Source: Salinarimonas rosea DSM 21201
GTDB taxonomy: Bacteria; Pseudomonadota; Alphaproteobacteria; Rhizobiales; Beijerinckiaceae
DNA: 64,000 nt
NCBI RefSeq assembly: GCF_000429045.1
Contig: NZ_AUBC01000011.1
Location: forward strand, 1-64,000
Reading direction: 5' to 3'
Notes under the pieces: generated by a model
What the model saw: only the letters and a program-made list of their open reading frames with translations
Told to the model about the DNA's origin: nothing
Database searches by the model: none
Program-made: the position numbers and the translations under genes
In this document: positions 16,065-23,529 of the stretch, in pieces
How the letters are laid out: every line of letters starts with the position of its first letter
Numbering within the stretch: position 1 is the first letter of the stretch

Positions 16065-17657
16065 CTACGCCGTCGCCCCCGCCTTCAGCAGCGTGTAGTC
16101 GATCGCGTCCGTCAGCGCCTCGAAGGAGGCGTCGATGATGTTGGGGGAGACTCCCACCGTGGTGAAGCGGCTGCCCTCGCCGTCGCGGAACTCCACCAGC
16201 ACGCGGGTGGCGGCGTCGGTGCCGCCCTGGAAGATGCGCACCTTGAAGTCGATCAGCTCCAGATGCTCGATCAGTTCCTGGTAGCGGCCGAGATCCTTGC
16301 GGAGCGCGACGTCGAGCGCGTTGACGGGGCCGTTGCCCTCCGCCGCCGAGATCCGCGTCTCGCCGCCGACCCGCACCTTGACGATCGCCTCCGCCACCGT
16401 GGTGAGCTGGCCCCGCGCGTTCCAGCGCCGCTCGACGTTGACCGAGTAGCGCTCCACGTCGAAATAGTCCGGCACCTCGCCCATCACCCGCTTCACCAGC
16501 AGGTAGAAGGAGGCGTCCGCGCCCTCGTAGGCATAGCCGAGCGATTCCTTCTCCTTGAGGATCGTGAGCATGCGGGTCAGCCGCGGGTCGTCCTTCTCGA
16601 GGTCGAGGCCGAGACGCTCGAGCTCCGCGCGCAGGTTGGACTTGCCGCCCTGGTCGGAGACCAGCACCCGGCGCAGGTTGCCCACCGCCTCCGGGGCGAC
16701 GTGCTCGTAGGTCTTCGGGTCCTTGAGCACGGCCGAGGCGTGGATGCCGGCCTTGGTGGCGAAGGCGCTCGCGCCGACATAGGGCGCGTGGCGGTTGGGC
16801 TGTCGGTTGAGCAACTCGTCGATCGCGCGCGAGATCGGGGTGAGCCGGGCCAGCGCCTCGGGGGTCACGCCCGTCGTGTAGCGCTCGGCGAAATGCGGCT
16901 TGAGCGCCAGCGTGCCGATCAGCGTCACGAGGTTGGCGTTGCCGCAGCGCTCGCCGAGCCCGTTCAGCGTCCCCTGGATCTGGCGCGCGCCCGCCTCGAT
17001 CGCGGCCAGCGAGACGGCGACGGCGCAGCCGCAATCGTCGTGGGCGTGGATGCCGAGACGGTCCCCCGGCACGATCTCCGACACCCGCGCCACGATGCCC
17101 GCGACCTCGGCGGGAAGCGTGCCGCCGTTGGTGTCGCACAGCACGACCCAGCGGGCGCCGGCCTCCCACGCCGTGCGGGCGCAGGCGAGCGCGTAGTCGG
17201 GGTTCGCCTTGTAGCCGTCGAAGAAGTGCTCGCAGTCGACCATCGCCTCGCGCCCACGGGCGACGGCGGCCTGGACGCTCTCGCGGATCGAGGCGAGGTT
17301 CTCCTCCGGCTCGATCTCGAGGGCGACGCGCACGTGGTAGTCCCAGGCCTTGGCGACGAAGCAGATCGCGTCGGCGTCCGCCTCGAGCAGCGCCGCGAGC
17401 CCCGGATCGTTCGCCGCCGAGCGCCCGGCGCGCTTGGTCATGCCGAAGGCGGTGAAGCGCGCGCGCTGCGTGCGCTTCTCGCGGAAGAGCTCGGTGTCGA
17501 GCGGGTTCGCGCCGGGGTAGCCGCCCTCGACGTAGTCGATCCCGAGCGCGTCGAGGTGGCGGGCGATGGCGATCTTGTCGGCGAGCGAGAAGTCGACGCC
17601 GGTCGTCTGGGCGCCGTCGCGCAGTGTCGTGTCGAACAGGTGGATGCGCGCGCTCAT
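16065..17657 (-). CDS. cimA: (R)-citramalate synthase
   Basis: This 530-residue enzyme of the isopropylmalate/homocitrate synthase family condenses pyruvate with acetyl-CoA to citramalate, a route to isoleucine. The catalytic barrel starts with FDTTLRDGAQ (about residues 8-17) and includes VLCDTNGGT, the metal-binding HAHDDCG and NGLGERCGNA. A C-terminal allosteric LeuA-type dimer domain spans roughly 400-525. The length and the long insert-free barrel favour CimA over LeuA. The ATG at 17655-17657 has GGAGG upstream and overlaps the acetyltransferase stop codon by 4 bp. Confidence 0.92.
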   Translation of the reverse strand: MSARIHLFDTTLRDGAQTTGVDFSLADKIAIARHLDALGIDYVEGGYPGANPLDTELFREKRTQRARFTAFGMTKRAGRSAANDPGLAALLEADADAICFVAKAWDYHVRVALEIEPEENLASIRESVQAAVARGREAMVDCEHFFDGYKANPDYALACARTAWEAGARWVVLCDTNGGTLPAEVAGIVARVSEIVPGDRLGIHAHDDCGCAVAVSLAAIEAGARQIQGTLNGLGERCGNANLVTLIGTLALKPHFAERYTTGVTPEALARLTPISRAIDELLNRQPNRHAPYVGASAFATKAGIHASAVLKDPKTYEHVAPEAVGNLRRVLVSDQGGKSNLRAELERLGLDLEKDDPRLTRMLTILKEKESLGYAYEGADASFYLLVKRVMGEVPDYFDVERYSVNVERRWNARGQLTTVAEAIVKVRVGGETRISAAEGNGPVNALDVALRKDLGRYQELIEHLELIDFKVRIFQGGTDAATRVLVEFRDGEGSRFTTVGVSPNIIDASFEALTDAIDYTLLKAGATA

Positions 17658-18166
17658 GACGGTTTTCCTCCGCCGCCGGCGGGCGGCTCGATCGCCTTCG
17701 TCATCGTGGTGTTGGCGAGCCACTGGCCCGCACGGTGGACGGTGTTGCGCTGCTGGGGCGCATAGCCGCGATCCATGAAGAAGGGCAGCGCCGTGTCCGA
17801 GGCCTCGACGGTGAGGACCTTCGTGCCGCGCGCGCCGGCGAGCTTCTCGAGCGCGTCGACGAGGGTCGTCGCGACGCCGCGCCCGGCCATGTCGGGGGCG
17901 ACGTAGAGCATGTCTAGTGTCTCGTTGCCGGCGAGCGTGGCGAAGCCGACCACCTCGCCCTCGTCGGTCGCGACGATGGCGAGCGCCTTCGTCAGCCGCG
18001 CGCCGAAGGCGTCGAGATCGTCCGCGCTCGACGCCCAGGCCTCCTGCTGGGCGGGGTCGTAGTCGTCTCCCGTCAGCGTCTCGACGGCGTCCCGGAAGAT
18101 CTGCGCGCAGACGGGGACGTCGGCGGGGAGGAGAGGGCGCAGGGCGACGGGCGGGCGGCGGGTCAT
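17654..18166 (-). CDS. GNAT-family N-acetyltransferase
   Basis: This 170-residue protein has a GNAT fold: a first strand and helix at about residues 8-30, and the acetyl-CoA loop segment LYVAPDMAGRGVATTLVDAL at about 87-106. The tail VEASDTALPFFMDRGYAPQQRNTVHRA is typical of the YafP/ElaA-like group. The substrate cannot be read from the sequence. Its ATGA overlap with cimA suggests co-transcription, but a metabolic link is not evident. Confidence 0.82.
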   Translation of the reverse strand: MTRRPPVALRPLLPADVPVCAQIFRDAVETLTGDDYDPAQQEAWASSADDLDAFGARLTKALAIVATDEGEVVGFATLAGNETLDMLYVAPDMAGRGVATTLVDALEKLAGARGTKVLTVEASDTALPFFMDRGYAPQQRNTVHRAGQWLANTTMTKAIEPPAGGGGKPS

Positions 18167-18216
18167 GACGAGGTCCTCGGGCAGGCGCCGATGGACAGCG
18201 CCGCGCACGGGACGGA

Positions 18217-18272
18217 CCCCACCCCTGGCTCGCTCCGCTCGCCGTCCCCTCCCCGATGGGGAGGGAGCGGAG
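18217..18272. repeat. Hairpin related to the intergenic repeat family
   Basis: This sequence lies between cysS and the acetyltransferase gene, both leftward. It reads CCCCACCC, then a stem CTCCGCT...AGCGGAG enclosing an inner stem CCCTCCCC-GAT-GGGGAGGG (18233-18272). It shares the CCCCACCC plus CCTCCCC/GGGGAGG layout of the repeats at 15.9 and 55.3 kb but not their full modules. It could serve as a terminator for cysS. The rest of the 166 bp gap shows nothing else. Confidence 0.5.
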
Positions 18273-18332
18273 CGCGGCCGCGGGCGCGTTCGGCGCAGCC
18301 GCAGCGGAGGTTGGACGGGCGCCCGCCGAGCG

Positions 18333-19817
18333 TCATCGCGACACCTCCCACGTCGTCCCGTCCTTGGAGTCCTTCACCGTCACGCCCATGCCGGCGAGGA
18401 CATCGCGCAGGCGGTCGCTCTCGGCCCAGTTTTTGGCGGCGCGGGCGGCGGTGCGCTCGGAGACCAGAGCCTCGACGGCGGCGACGTCGAGCCCCTCCGC
18501 CGAGCGGGCGAGCGCGGCGGGGTCTCCCGAGAAGCCCATGAGCGCGAGCGCGGCGCGCCGCGCGGCGGGGGCGGCGTGGTGGAGCGCGGCGATCGCGGCC
18601 GGGGTGTTGAGATCGTCGACGAGCGCCGCGAGGGCGGAGGCGTCCGGCGCGTCCCCCGGCTCGCCGAGATCGGCATACCAGCGCGAGAGGTTGCGCTCCG
18701 CCTCCTCCAGCCCCCGCACCGTCCAGTCGATCGGCTGGCGGTAGTGCGTCTTGAGCATGGCGAGGCGGGCCACCTCGCCCGGCCAGTCCTTCAGGACGTC
18801 GGCGATGGTGACGAAGTTGCCGAGCGACTTCGACATCTTCTCCCCCTCGACCTGGAGGAAGCCGTTGTGCATCCACACGTTGGCCATGCGGGGGATGCCG
18901 AAGGCGCAGCAGGTCTGGGCGATCTCGTTCTCGTGGTGAGGGAAGACGAGATCGATGCCGCCGCCGTGGATGTCGAACATCTCGGCCTCGGCGTCGGTGC
19001 AGGCCAGGCGCCCGGCGAAGGGGGCGACGAGGTGCGCCCACGCCATGGCCGAGCACTCGATGTGCCAGCCCGGACGGCCGAGCCCGTCGATTCCCGCCGG
19101 CGAGGGCCAGCCGGGCTCGCCCGCCGAGGAGGGCTTCCAGAGGACGAAGTCCATCTCGTCGCGCTTGTAGGAGGCGACGTCGACTCGCGCGCCCGCGACC
19201 ATCTCGTCCAGCGAGCGGCGCGCCAGCGAGCCGTAGGCCGGCACGCCCGCGAGCCGGCCCATGGCGGCGACGGAGAACAGCACGTGCCCGTCGGCGACGT
19301 ATGCGATGCCGCGCGCGACCAGGCGCTCGATGATGTCGCGCATCTCCGCGACGTGGTCGGTCGCCCGCGGCTCGACGGTGGGCGGCAGGTTGCCGAGCGC
19401 CGCGACGGCGGCCTCGAAGCGCGCGTGCGTTCCCTCGGTGACGCGCCGGATCGCCTCGTTGAGCGGCAGGTTCGGGTAGTCCCGGGCGGCGCGGGCGTTG
19501 ATCTTGTCGTCGACGTCCGTGATGTTGCGCACGTAGGTGACGGCGCCGGCGCCGTAGACGTGCCGAAGCAGGCGGTAGAGCACGTCGAAGACGATCACCG
19601 GACGGGCGTTGCCGATGTGGGCGTCGTCGTAGACGGTGGGGCCGCAGACGTACATGCGCACCCGCGCCGGGTCGATCGGCGCGAAGGGCTCCTTGGCGTG
19701 CGTTCGCGTGTTGTAGAGGACGAGCGGCGCCTCCCGCGACGCCTGTCCCCCGGCGTCCCGTACCGGCATCTCGTCCCCTGCGGGTCCCGCCGTCCCGGCG
19801 GGGCGCTGATCACCCAT
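18333..19817 (-). CDS. cysS: Cysteinyl-tRNA synthetase
   Basis: This 494-residue class I synthetase charges tRNA-Cys. The first zinc ligand and HIGH-type motif read [15 protein letters not shown] (about residues 57-71). Further zinc ligands lie in WHIECSAM and [10 protein letters not shown], and the KMSKS loop reads [11 protein letters not shown]. The start at 19817 is supported by GGAGGA upstream; it gives a short N-terminal extension of about 30 residues before the catalytic domain, and a second in-frame ATG at 19769 is possible. Confidence 0.97.
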   Translation of the reverse strand: MGDQRPAGTAGPAGDEMPVRDAGGQASREAPLVLYNTRTHAKEPFAPIDPARVRMYVCGPTVYDDAHIGNARPVIVFDVLYRLLRHVYGAGAVTYVRNITDVDDKINARAARDYPNLPLNEAIRRVTEGTHARFEAAVAALGNLPPTVEPRATDHVAEMRDIIERLVARGIAYVADGHVLFSVAAMGRLAGVPAYGSLARRSLDEMVAGARVDVASYKRDEMDFVLWKPSSAGEPGWPSPAGIDGLGRPGWHIECSAMAWAHLVAPFAGRLACTDAEAEMFDIHGGGIDLVFPHHENEIAQTCCAFGIPRMANVWMHNGFLQVEGEKMSKSLGNFVTIADVLKDWPGEVARLAMLKTHYRQPIDWTVRGLEEAERNLSRWYADLGEPGDAPDASALAALVDDLNTPAAIAALHHAAPAARRAALALMGFSGDPAALARSAEGLDVAAVEALVSERTAARAAKNWAESDRLRDVLAGMGVTVKDSKDGTTWEVSR

Positions 19818-20088
19818 GCGACGTCCTCCGGTGCCCGCCGGCTCGAGGAGATGTCGACCTGTCGTGAGGACGTGACGGCTCCGGCCAGCGGGTCAGCGCT
19901 AGCGACAAATGGAAATGGCGATGGTGTGCGCCGTCTGCATGGAACCTGATTGCCTTTTTCGGCGAATTCAGTCAAGACGCCGCCGCGCAGGTGCAGGCGG
20001 AACCCGGCGGCGGGTCGACGCTTAACGAACCGCAAACCCCGCCGCGTCAATCTGCGGCATCGTCCCGCCCTTGAAACGGAAGTCCCAC

Positions 20089-20370
20089 ATGCGTCGCGTG
20101 CTCGCTCTCACCGCGTTCATGGCGCTCGGCGCCGCCCTCTCGCTGTCCTTCATGCTGGTGCCGACCGAGGCCTCCCGCGCCGCCGCGGAGACCGGGCACT
20201 TCGTCATCCCGGCCGCCGAGGGCTACGGCGCGACGAGCTGCCTCGCGAGCGGCGAGGCCTGCGGCGCGATGATCGCGCAGTCCTGGTGCAACGCCCACGG
20301 CTTCGCCAAAGTGGTCCGCTTCGGCGCCGACGGCGAGACCGGCGCGCTCGCCATCTCCTGCGCGCGCTGA
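20089..20370 (+). CDS. Small secreted protein with four cysteines, function unknown
   Basis: This 93-residue protein begins with a typical Sec signal (RR, then a hydrophobic stretch to about residue 25, cleavage probably near ASRA-AA at 29-33). The mature part of about 60 residues holds four cysteines, which could form two disulfides in the periplasm. I do not recognise a family. The ATG was chosen over an upstream TTG because GGAAG lies at the right distance. A weak EcfG-like promoter (GGAAC at 19999-20003, then TT after 18 bp, but GCTT rather than CGTT) lies about 65 bp upstream. Confidence 0.7.
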   Translation: MRRVLALTAFMALGAALSLSFMLVPTEASRAAAETGHFVIPAAEGYGATSCLASGEACGAMIAQSWCNAHGFAKVVRFGADGETGALAISCAR

Positions 20371-20404
20371 CGGAGCGACGCGCCTCGGGCTCTCTGGAGA
20401 ACGA

Positions 20405-20474
20405 GAAAAGGGCGCGGTCGCCGAAACGACCGCGCCCCAGGTGCCGGCCCGTGGGGGCAGATTGAGCCGGTTGT
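20405..20474 (-). ncRNA. Candidate stress-induced small RNA, about 70 nt
   Basis: A leftward transcription unit is predicted in the intergenic space with no reading frame. An EcfG-consensus promoter ends at 20481, giving a start near 20474, and an intrinsic terminator ends at about 20405. The predicted RNA would open with a hairpin (CCGGC/GCCGG) whose 17 nt loop exposes a run of five C, followed by the 11 bp terminator stem and four U. A C-rich loop plus terminator is a layout seen in regulatory RNAs that pair with ribosome binding sites; the SigT-dependent GsrN of Caulobacter is a functional parallel. Expression is not shown. Confidence 0.5.
20410..20437 (-). terminator. Intrinsic terminator of the candidate small RNA
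   Basis: A perfect 11 bp GC-rich stem (GGGCGCGGTCG / CGACCGCGCCC) with a 6 nt loop is followed, reading leftward, by TTTTCTC. The other direction has no T-run, so the terminator works leftward, away from the convergent small secreted-protein gene that ends at 20370. Confidence 0.7.
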
Positions 20475-20480
20475 CGAGCA

Positions 20481-20505
20481 AACGTCGTTCCCCCGGTCCG
20501 GTTCC
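20481..20505 (-). promoter_or_regulatory. EcfG-type promoter, leftward (GGAAC-N16-CGTT)
   Basis: GGAAC at 20505-20501 and CGTT at 20484-20481 are separated by 16 bp, matching the published EcfG/RpoE2/SigT consensus (TT 18-19 bp after GGAAC). An A-tract (20526-20519 on this strand) lies upstream like an UP element. No leftward protein gene follows before cysS, only the terminator at 20410-20437. Read rightward, a weak stem (CGGTC/GACCG, 20494-20514) followed by seven T could instead terminate the small secreted-protein gene. Confidence 0.65.
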
Positions 20506-20582
20506 GCCCGACCGCCGAATTTTTTTCGCGCTCGTCTAGCGCCCTTTCTCCCGCCCCTTCTCGGCCGCATCGGGGAGCCGTA

Positions 20583-20608
20583 GGAACCCCGCGGCTGCGG
20601 GCCACGTT
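20583..20608 (+). promoter_or_regulatory. EcfG-type promoter, rightward (GGAAC-N17-CGTT)
   Basis: GGAAC at 20583-20587 and CGTT at 20605-20608 are separated by 17 bp. It lies about 105 bp before the ATG of the 178-residue unknown protein at 20713 and is divergent from the promoter at 20481-20505. The predicted start site is near 20615, giving a leader of about 100 nt. Confidence 0.6.
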
Positions 20609-20712
20609 CGCCCCGCGAACCCGCGCGTGTGCACGTCCGCCGGAGAAGGGTCGCCGCGCACCGCACTCGCTACGAGGCCGTTTCGACGGCCGCCGCCGAC
20701 GGGGCGTTCGCC

Positions 20713-21249
20713 ATGACGACCGAAACGAGCACGATCGCCGTTCTCCTGAGCCCGAAGACGACGCTTCTCGTCGACATCTTCCGGTCGCTGGGAGACTTCG
20801 AGGCGTCCTACGACGTGGCCGCCATCGACGCGCTGGAATACCGGCTCACCGCCGCGACGGATGGGCAGACCGCCCGCGCCGTCGTCTCGGACGCGCTCCT
20901 GCTCGGCTTCGCGCTGCGCAACCAACGCACCGACGATCCCACGCCGCATCCGGGATGGGAGATGAACGCCGTCGGTACCCGGCGCGCGAGCGCGGACGAG
21001 TGCGCCGTGCTCGGCCTCGTCGCCGCGAGCAAGGCCGGCGAGACGGCGCTCGCGAGCCTGTGCGCGCGACGCCTCTCGGTCGCGCTCGACAGGACGGTCT
21101 CGTCGCTCGCGCGCGACATGGGCCTTCGGCTGGAGGCGGCCGGGCTGCGGATCGAGAGCCGCGACTGGGCGCCGCTCCTCGACGTGCGACCCGTGCCGAC
21201 GTCCGGCGACGAGGCGGGCGGCGGGCACCGCAGCGCCGCGCGGTCGTGA
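20713..21249 (+). CDS. Unknown 178-residue protein, putatively stress-induced
   Basis: This protein has no membrane segment or signal peptide and I do not recognise its family. The sequence is protein-like throughout, with a mixed alpha/beta look in the first 120 residues and a helical stretch near 110-150, and it ends in a flexible Gly/Ser/Arg tail. The ATG at 20713 was chosen; an in-frame GTG at 20629 would add 28 Arg-rich residues, and neither start has a strong ribosome binding site. A close EcfG promoter match lies upstream. Both converging hairpins after its stop (21261-21286 and 21334-21353) may end its transcript. Confidence 0.6.
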   Translation: MTTETSTIAVLLSPKTTLLVDIFRSLGDFEASYDVAAIDALEYRLTAATDGQTARAVVSDALLLGFALRNQRTDDPTPHPGWEMNAVGTRRASADECAVLGLVAASKAGETALASLCARRLSVALDRTVSSLARDMGLRLEAAGLRIESRDWAPLLDVRPVPTSGDEAGGGHRSAARS

Positions 21250-21260
21250 GAGCACGAAGA

Positions 21261-21286
21261 GGGCCCGCGGCGATCCGCCGGGGCCC
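21261..21286. terminator. GC-rich hairpin after the unknown gene
   Basis: GGGCCC-GCGGCG pairs imperfectly with CGCCG-GGGCCC around an ATC loop, 11 bp after the stop codon at 21249. No T-run follows, so termination would have to be assisted or it is only a stabilising hairpin. Confidence 0.35.
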
Positions 21287-21333
21287 GGTACCCGTTCACA
21301 CGAGCAGTGGAAAGCAAGCCGTCGCGGAAGAAC

Positions 21334-21353
21334 GGGCCGCCTCGCGGCGGCCC
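21334..21353. terminator. Perfect hairpin between convergent genes
   Basis: An 8 bp perfect stem GGGCCGCC / GGCGGCCC with loop TCGC sits between the convergent unknown gene (stop 21249) and the KGG-repeat gene (stop 21379). Both flanks are moderately T-rich in the reading direction (TTCCTCG rightward, GTTCTTCC leftward), so it may end transcripts from both sides. Confidence 0.4.
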
Positions 21354-21378
21354 TTCCTCGTTCGCGTCGAGTCCGGCG

Positions 21379-21576
21379 TCACGCCGGCTCGGCGGGCCGC
21401 TGGACCGTGGAGGACTGGCCCCCCTTCCGCCCCGCTTCCGACGCGAGTTCCCGGTTCTGCGAGAAGGACCGCTTGGAGGCCGGCACGCTCTGGCCGCCCT
21501 TGCTCGCGATCTCTCTCTGCTTCTCCGGGCTCATCGACGCGAAGCCGCGCTTCGACGCAGACTTGCCAACCGCCAT
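21379..21576 (-). CDS. KGG-repeat general stress protein
   Basis: This 65-residue protein belongs to the Con-10/YciG-like stress proteins, defined by short repeats that end in KGG. Two repeats are visible: SPEKQREIASKGGQS and NRELASEAGRKGGQS. It is hydrophilic and lysine-rich. The start at 21576 has a strong ribosome binding site (GAGGAGG). An EcfG-type promoter lies 38-62 bp upstream, which agrees with the family being induced by general stress. The molecular function of the family is unknown. Confidence 0.88.
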   Translation of the reverse strand: MAVGKSASKRGFASMSPEKQREIASKGGQSVPASKRSFSQNRELASEAGRKGGQSSTVQRPAEPA

Positions 21577-21613
21577 GTTCGCCTCCTCGGGCCTCTTGCT
21601 TGGACGGCTTCTC

Positions 21614-21638
21614 AACCGACAGGCTCGCCGGGGGTTCC
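21614..21638 (-). promoter_or_regulatory. EcfG-type promoter of the KGG stress gene (GGAAC-N17-GTT)
   Basis: GGAAC at 21638-21634 and GTT at 21616-21614 are separated by 17 bp, with the -10 reading GGTT instead of CGTT. The predicted transcript starts about 30 bp before the ATG at 21576. It is back to back with the promoter at 21721-21746. Confidence 0.65.
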
Positions 21639-21720
21639 CATCGCCGGCGCGCGCGCTAGGTGCGCGCGCCCGTCCGAGGCCGTTCCGACGGGCGGATCGG
21701 GCTGCGGCACGGCGAGGGGC

Positions 21721-21746
21721 GGAACCGAGTGGCCGAGGGGCACGTT
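21721..21746 (+). promoter_or_regulatory. EcfG-type promoter of the lipoprotein gene (GGAAC-N17-CGTT)
   Basis: GGAAC at 21721-21725 and CGTT at 21743-21746 are separated by 17 bp, an exact fit to the consensus. The predicted start site near 21753 leaves a leader of about 80 nt before the lipoprotein ATG at 21832, and the 68-residue gene at 22090 would be co-transcribed. Confidence 0.65.
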
Positions 21747-21831
21747 TCCGAAGCTCCCCCGAGCGCGCTCGCGTCGCGCGCATGCCCCGGCTTTACGCAC
21801 GATGCCCGGATCTTCGCAGGAGCTCGCCTTG

Positions 21832-22080
21832 ATGACGTTCGGATCGACGGCTCTCATCCAGTTGCCCGCGCAGCCCCGCGCGGTCGCGCGCCGCCTCGCG
21901 CCGCTGGCGGCGGCGGGACTCGTCGCAGGGACGCTCGCGGCCTGCTCGCCCTACGGCCCCGAGGCGACGACGGGCGCCGTCGTCGGCGGCGCCTCGGCGG
22001 CCGGTGCCGCACCGGCCCCGCGCGCGGAGGTCGTGTGCGAGTTCGACCCGCTCTACGGCCGCGACGTCTGCTACCGCTAG
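21832..22080 (+). CDS. Small lipoprotein, function unknown
   Basis: This 82-residue protein has a lipoprotein signal: positively charged start, hydrophobic stretch and lipobox LAAC with the lipidated cysteine at residue 38. The mature part of about 45 residues is Ala/Gly-rich in the middle and ends in a segment with two cysteines (VCEFDPLYGRDVCYR), which could form a disulfide. AGGAG lies 11 bp before the ATG; an ATG at 21801 is an alternative. The unusually long n-region leaves the start uncertain. It is probably co-transcribed with the next gene under an EcfG-type promoter. Confidence 0.7.
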   Translation: MTFGSTALIQLPAQPRAVARRLAPLAAAGLVAGTLAACSPYGPEATTGAVVGGASAAGAAPAPRAEVVCEFDPLYGRDVCYR

Positions 22081-22089
22081 GAGCGAGCG

Positions 22090-22296
22090 ATGACCAACAA
22101 GGACATGGTCAAGTCCGTCGATCCGGCCAAGGCGAAGTCGCCCGGGCCGGAGCGCGCGCGGGAGGACCGGCAGGCGACCTCGCCCCGCGAGGGGCTCGCC
22201 GCCGAGCAGTTTCCCGACGACGTCGACCCGCAGGACTCGAACCAGCTCAAGCCGATGATCAACGCCCGCGGCAAGGCCGGCCTGAAGCGCGGTTGA
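22090..22296 (+). CDS. Small hydrophilic protein, function unknown
   Basis: This 68-residue protein starts 9 bp after the lipoprotein gene with GGAG as ribosome binding site, so the two form an operon. It is highly charged, rich in Lys, Pro, Asp and Arg, lacks hydrophobic core residues and is probably disordered, which is common among small stress proteins. I do not recognise a family. Its only functional clue is the EcfG-type promoter in front of the operon. Confidence 0.65.
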   Translation: MTNKDMVKSVDPAKAKSPGPERAREDRQATSPREGLAAEQFPDDVDPQDSNQLKPMINARGKAGLKRG

Positions 22297-22311
22297 GGCT
22301 CTTCTCGCGGT

Positions 22312-23529
22312 TCAGGTCGTCGCCACGGCGCGCGCCCGCGCGGCTTCGATCCGCCGTGCCGCCACGGCCGCGGCGAATCCCACCATTGTCGCGCCGAGCA
22401 TCACCACGACGAGCGCCGGCGGCCAGCGCGTGACGAGGTCGCCGACGACGAGCGCCGCGAGGGCGCCCGTGCCGAGCTGCGCCGACCCCGCGAGCCCCGC
22501 CGCCGTCCCCGCGAGATCCGGGCGCACCGAGAGCGCGGCGGCGGTTGCGCTGGGGATGGAGAGCCCGTTCGCCATGGCGTTGAGGGTGAGCGGCAGGAAC
22601 AGGGCGGCCGGCGTCCAGGGCAGGCCGAGCGGCGGCCCGGCGAGGGCGAAGGCCAGCGCGAGCGCGGTCGAGGCGACGGAGCAGCCCGTCCCGACGAGGA
22701 TCATCCGGTCCGTGCCGATCCGCCGGCCGAAGCGCCCGGTGAGGAAGTTGCCCGCCATGTAGCCGCCGGCGCTGAGGATGAAGTAGGCGCCGTAGACGTC
22801 CGCCGAGCGGCCCATGGTCTCCACGACGATGTAGGGCGCGCCGGCGATGAAGCCGAAGAAGGCCGCGGAGGTGAAGGCGAGCGCGAAGGTGTAGGCCAGG
22901 AACAGCCGGTCCGCGAGGAGCCGCGGGAAGCCGCGCAGCGTCGTGACGATCGAGGAGGAGGCGTTGCGCGGCGCCGTCTCGCCGAGCAGCAGCACGGTGG
23001 CGACGCCGACGCCGGCCGCGAGGATCGCGGTCGCGACGAAGATCGCCCGCCAGCCGAAGCGCTCGTCGAGGAAGCCCCCGAAGAGCGGCGCGACCATCGG
23101 CGAGACCACCATCGCCATGGTGATGTAGCCGATCAGGCTCGCGCTCTCGTCCTTCGAGGCGGTGTCGCGCACCACCGCGCGGGCGAGCGCGAAGCAGGTG
23201 CCGCCGCCCGCCGCCTGGATGGCGCGCGCCAGGACGAGGGTCTCGATGCCCGTCGCCGCCGCGCCCATGATCGAGCCGACGAGGAACAGCGCGGCGCCGG
23301 CGAGGATGCAGGGGCGCCGCCCGATCCGGTCCGAGATCGGGCCGACGAAGAGCTGCGTCGCCGCGACTGCGACGAGGTAGATCGTCAGCGTCAGCTGGAC
23401 CGTGGCGTAGTCGACGGCGAGCGCCCGCGAGAGGCCCGGCGTCGCGGGGGCGAGCACGTTGAGCGCGAAGGGCTGGAGGGCCGAGATCGCCACGAGGATG
23501 GCGAGCGGCGGGCGCCGGGCGGGCGTCAT
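22312..23529 (-). CDS. MFS drug exporter, Bcr/CflA type
   Basis: This 405-residue protein has about 12 hydrophobic membrane segments. The loop 2-3 signature reads GPISDRIGRRP, and the segment around RAIQAAGGGTCFALARAVVRD matches the drug/proton antiporter motif C region of the Bcr/CflA group. Substrates of this group include bicyclomycin, sulfonamides and chloramphenicol, but specificity cannot be inferred. Its ATG overlaps the stop codon of the upstream EamA transporter gene by 4 bp, so both are one operon. Confidence 0.88.
   Translation of the reverse strand: MTPARRPPLAILVAISALQPFALNVLAPATPGLSRALAVDYATVQLTLTIYLVAVAATQLFVGPISDRIGRRPCILAGAALFLVGSIMGAAATGIETLVLARAIQAAGGGTCFALARAVVRDTASKDESASLIGYITMAMVVSPMVAPLFGGFLDERFGWRAIFVATAILAAGVGVATVLLLGETAPRNASSSIVTTLRGFPRLLADRLFLAYTFALAFTSAAFFGFIAGAPYIVVETMGRSADVYGAYFILSAGGYMAGNFLTGRFGRRIGTDRMILVGTGCSVASTALALAFALAGPPLGLPWTPAALFLPLTLNAMANGLSIPSATAAALSVRPDLAGTAAGLAGSAQLGTGALAALVVGDLVTRWPPALVVVMLGATMVGFAAAVAARRIEAARARAVATT

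Noticed and set aside
20536-21255. 239-codon leftward frame opposite the unknown protein at 20713
   Set aside because: Its translation is Arg/Gly/Asp-rich like other antisense shadows, while the rightward frame is protein-like.
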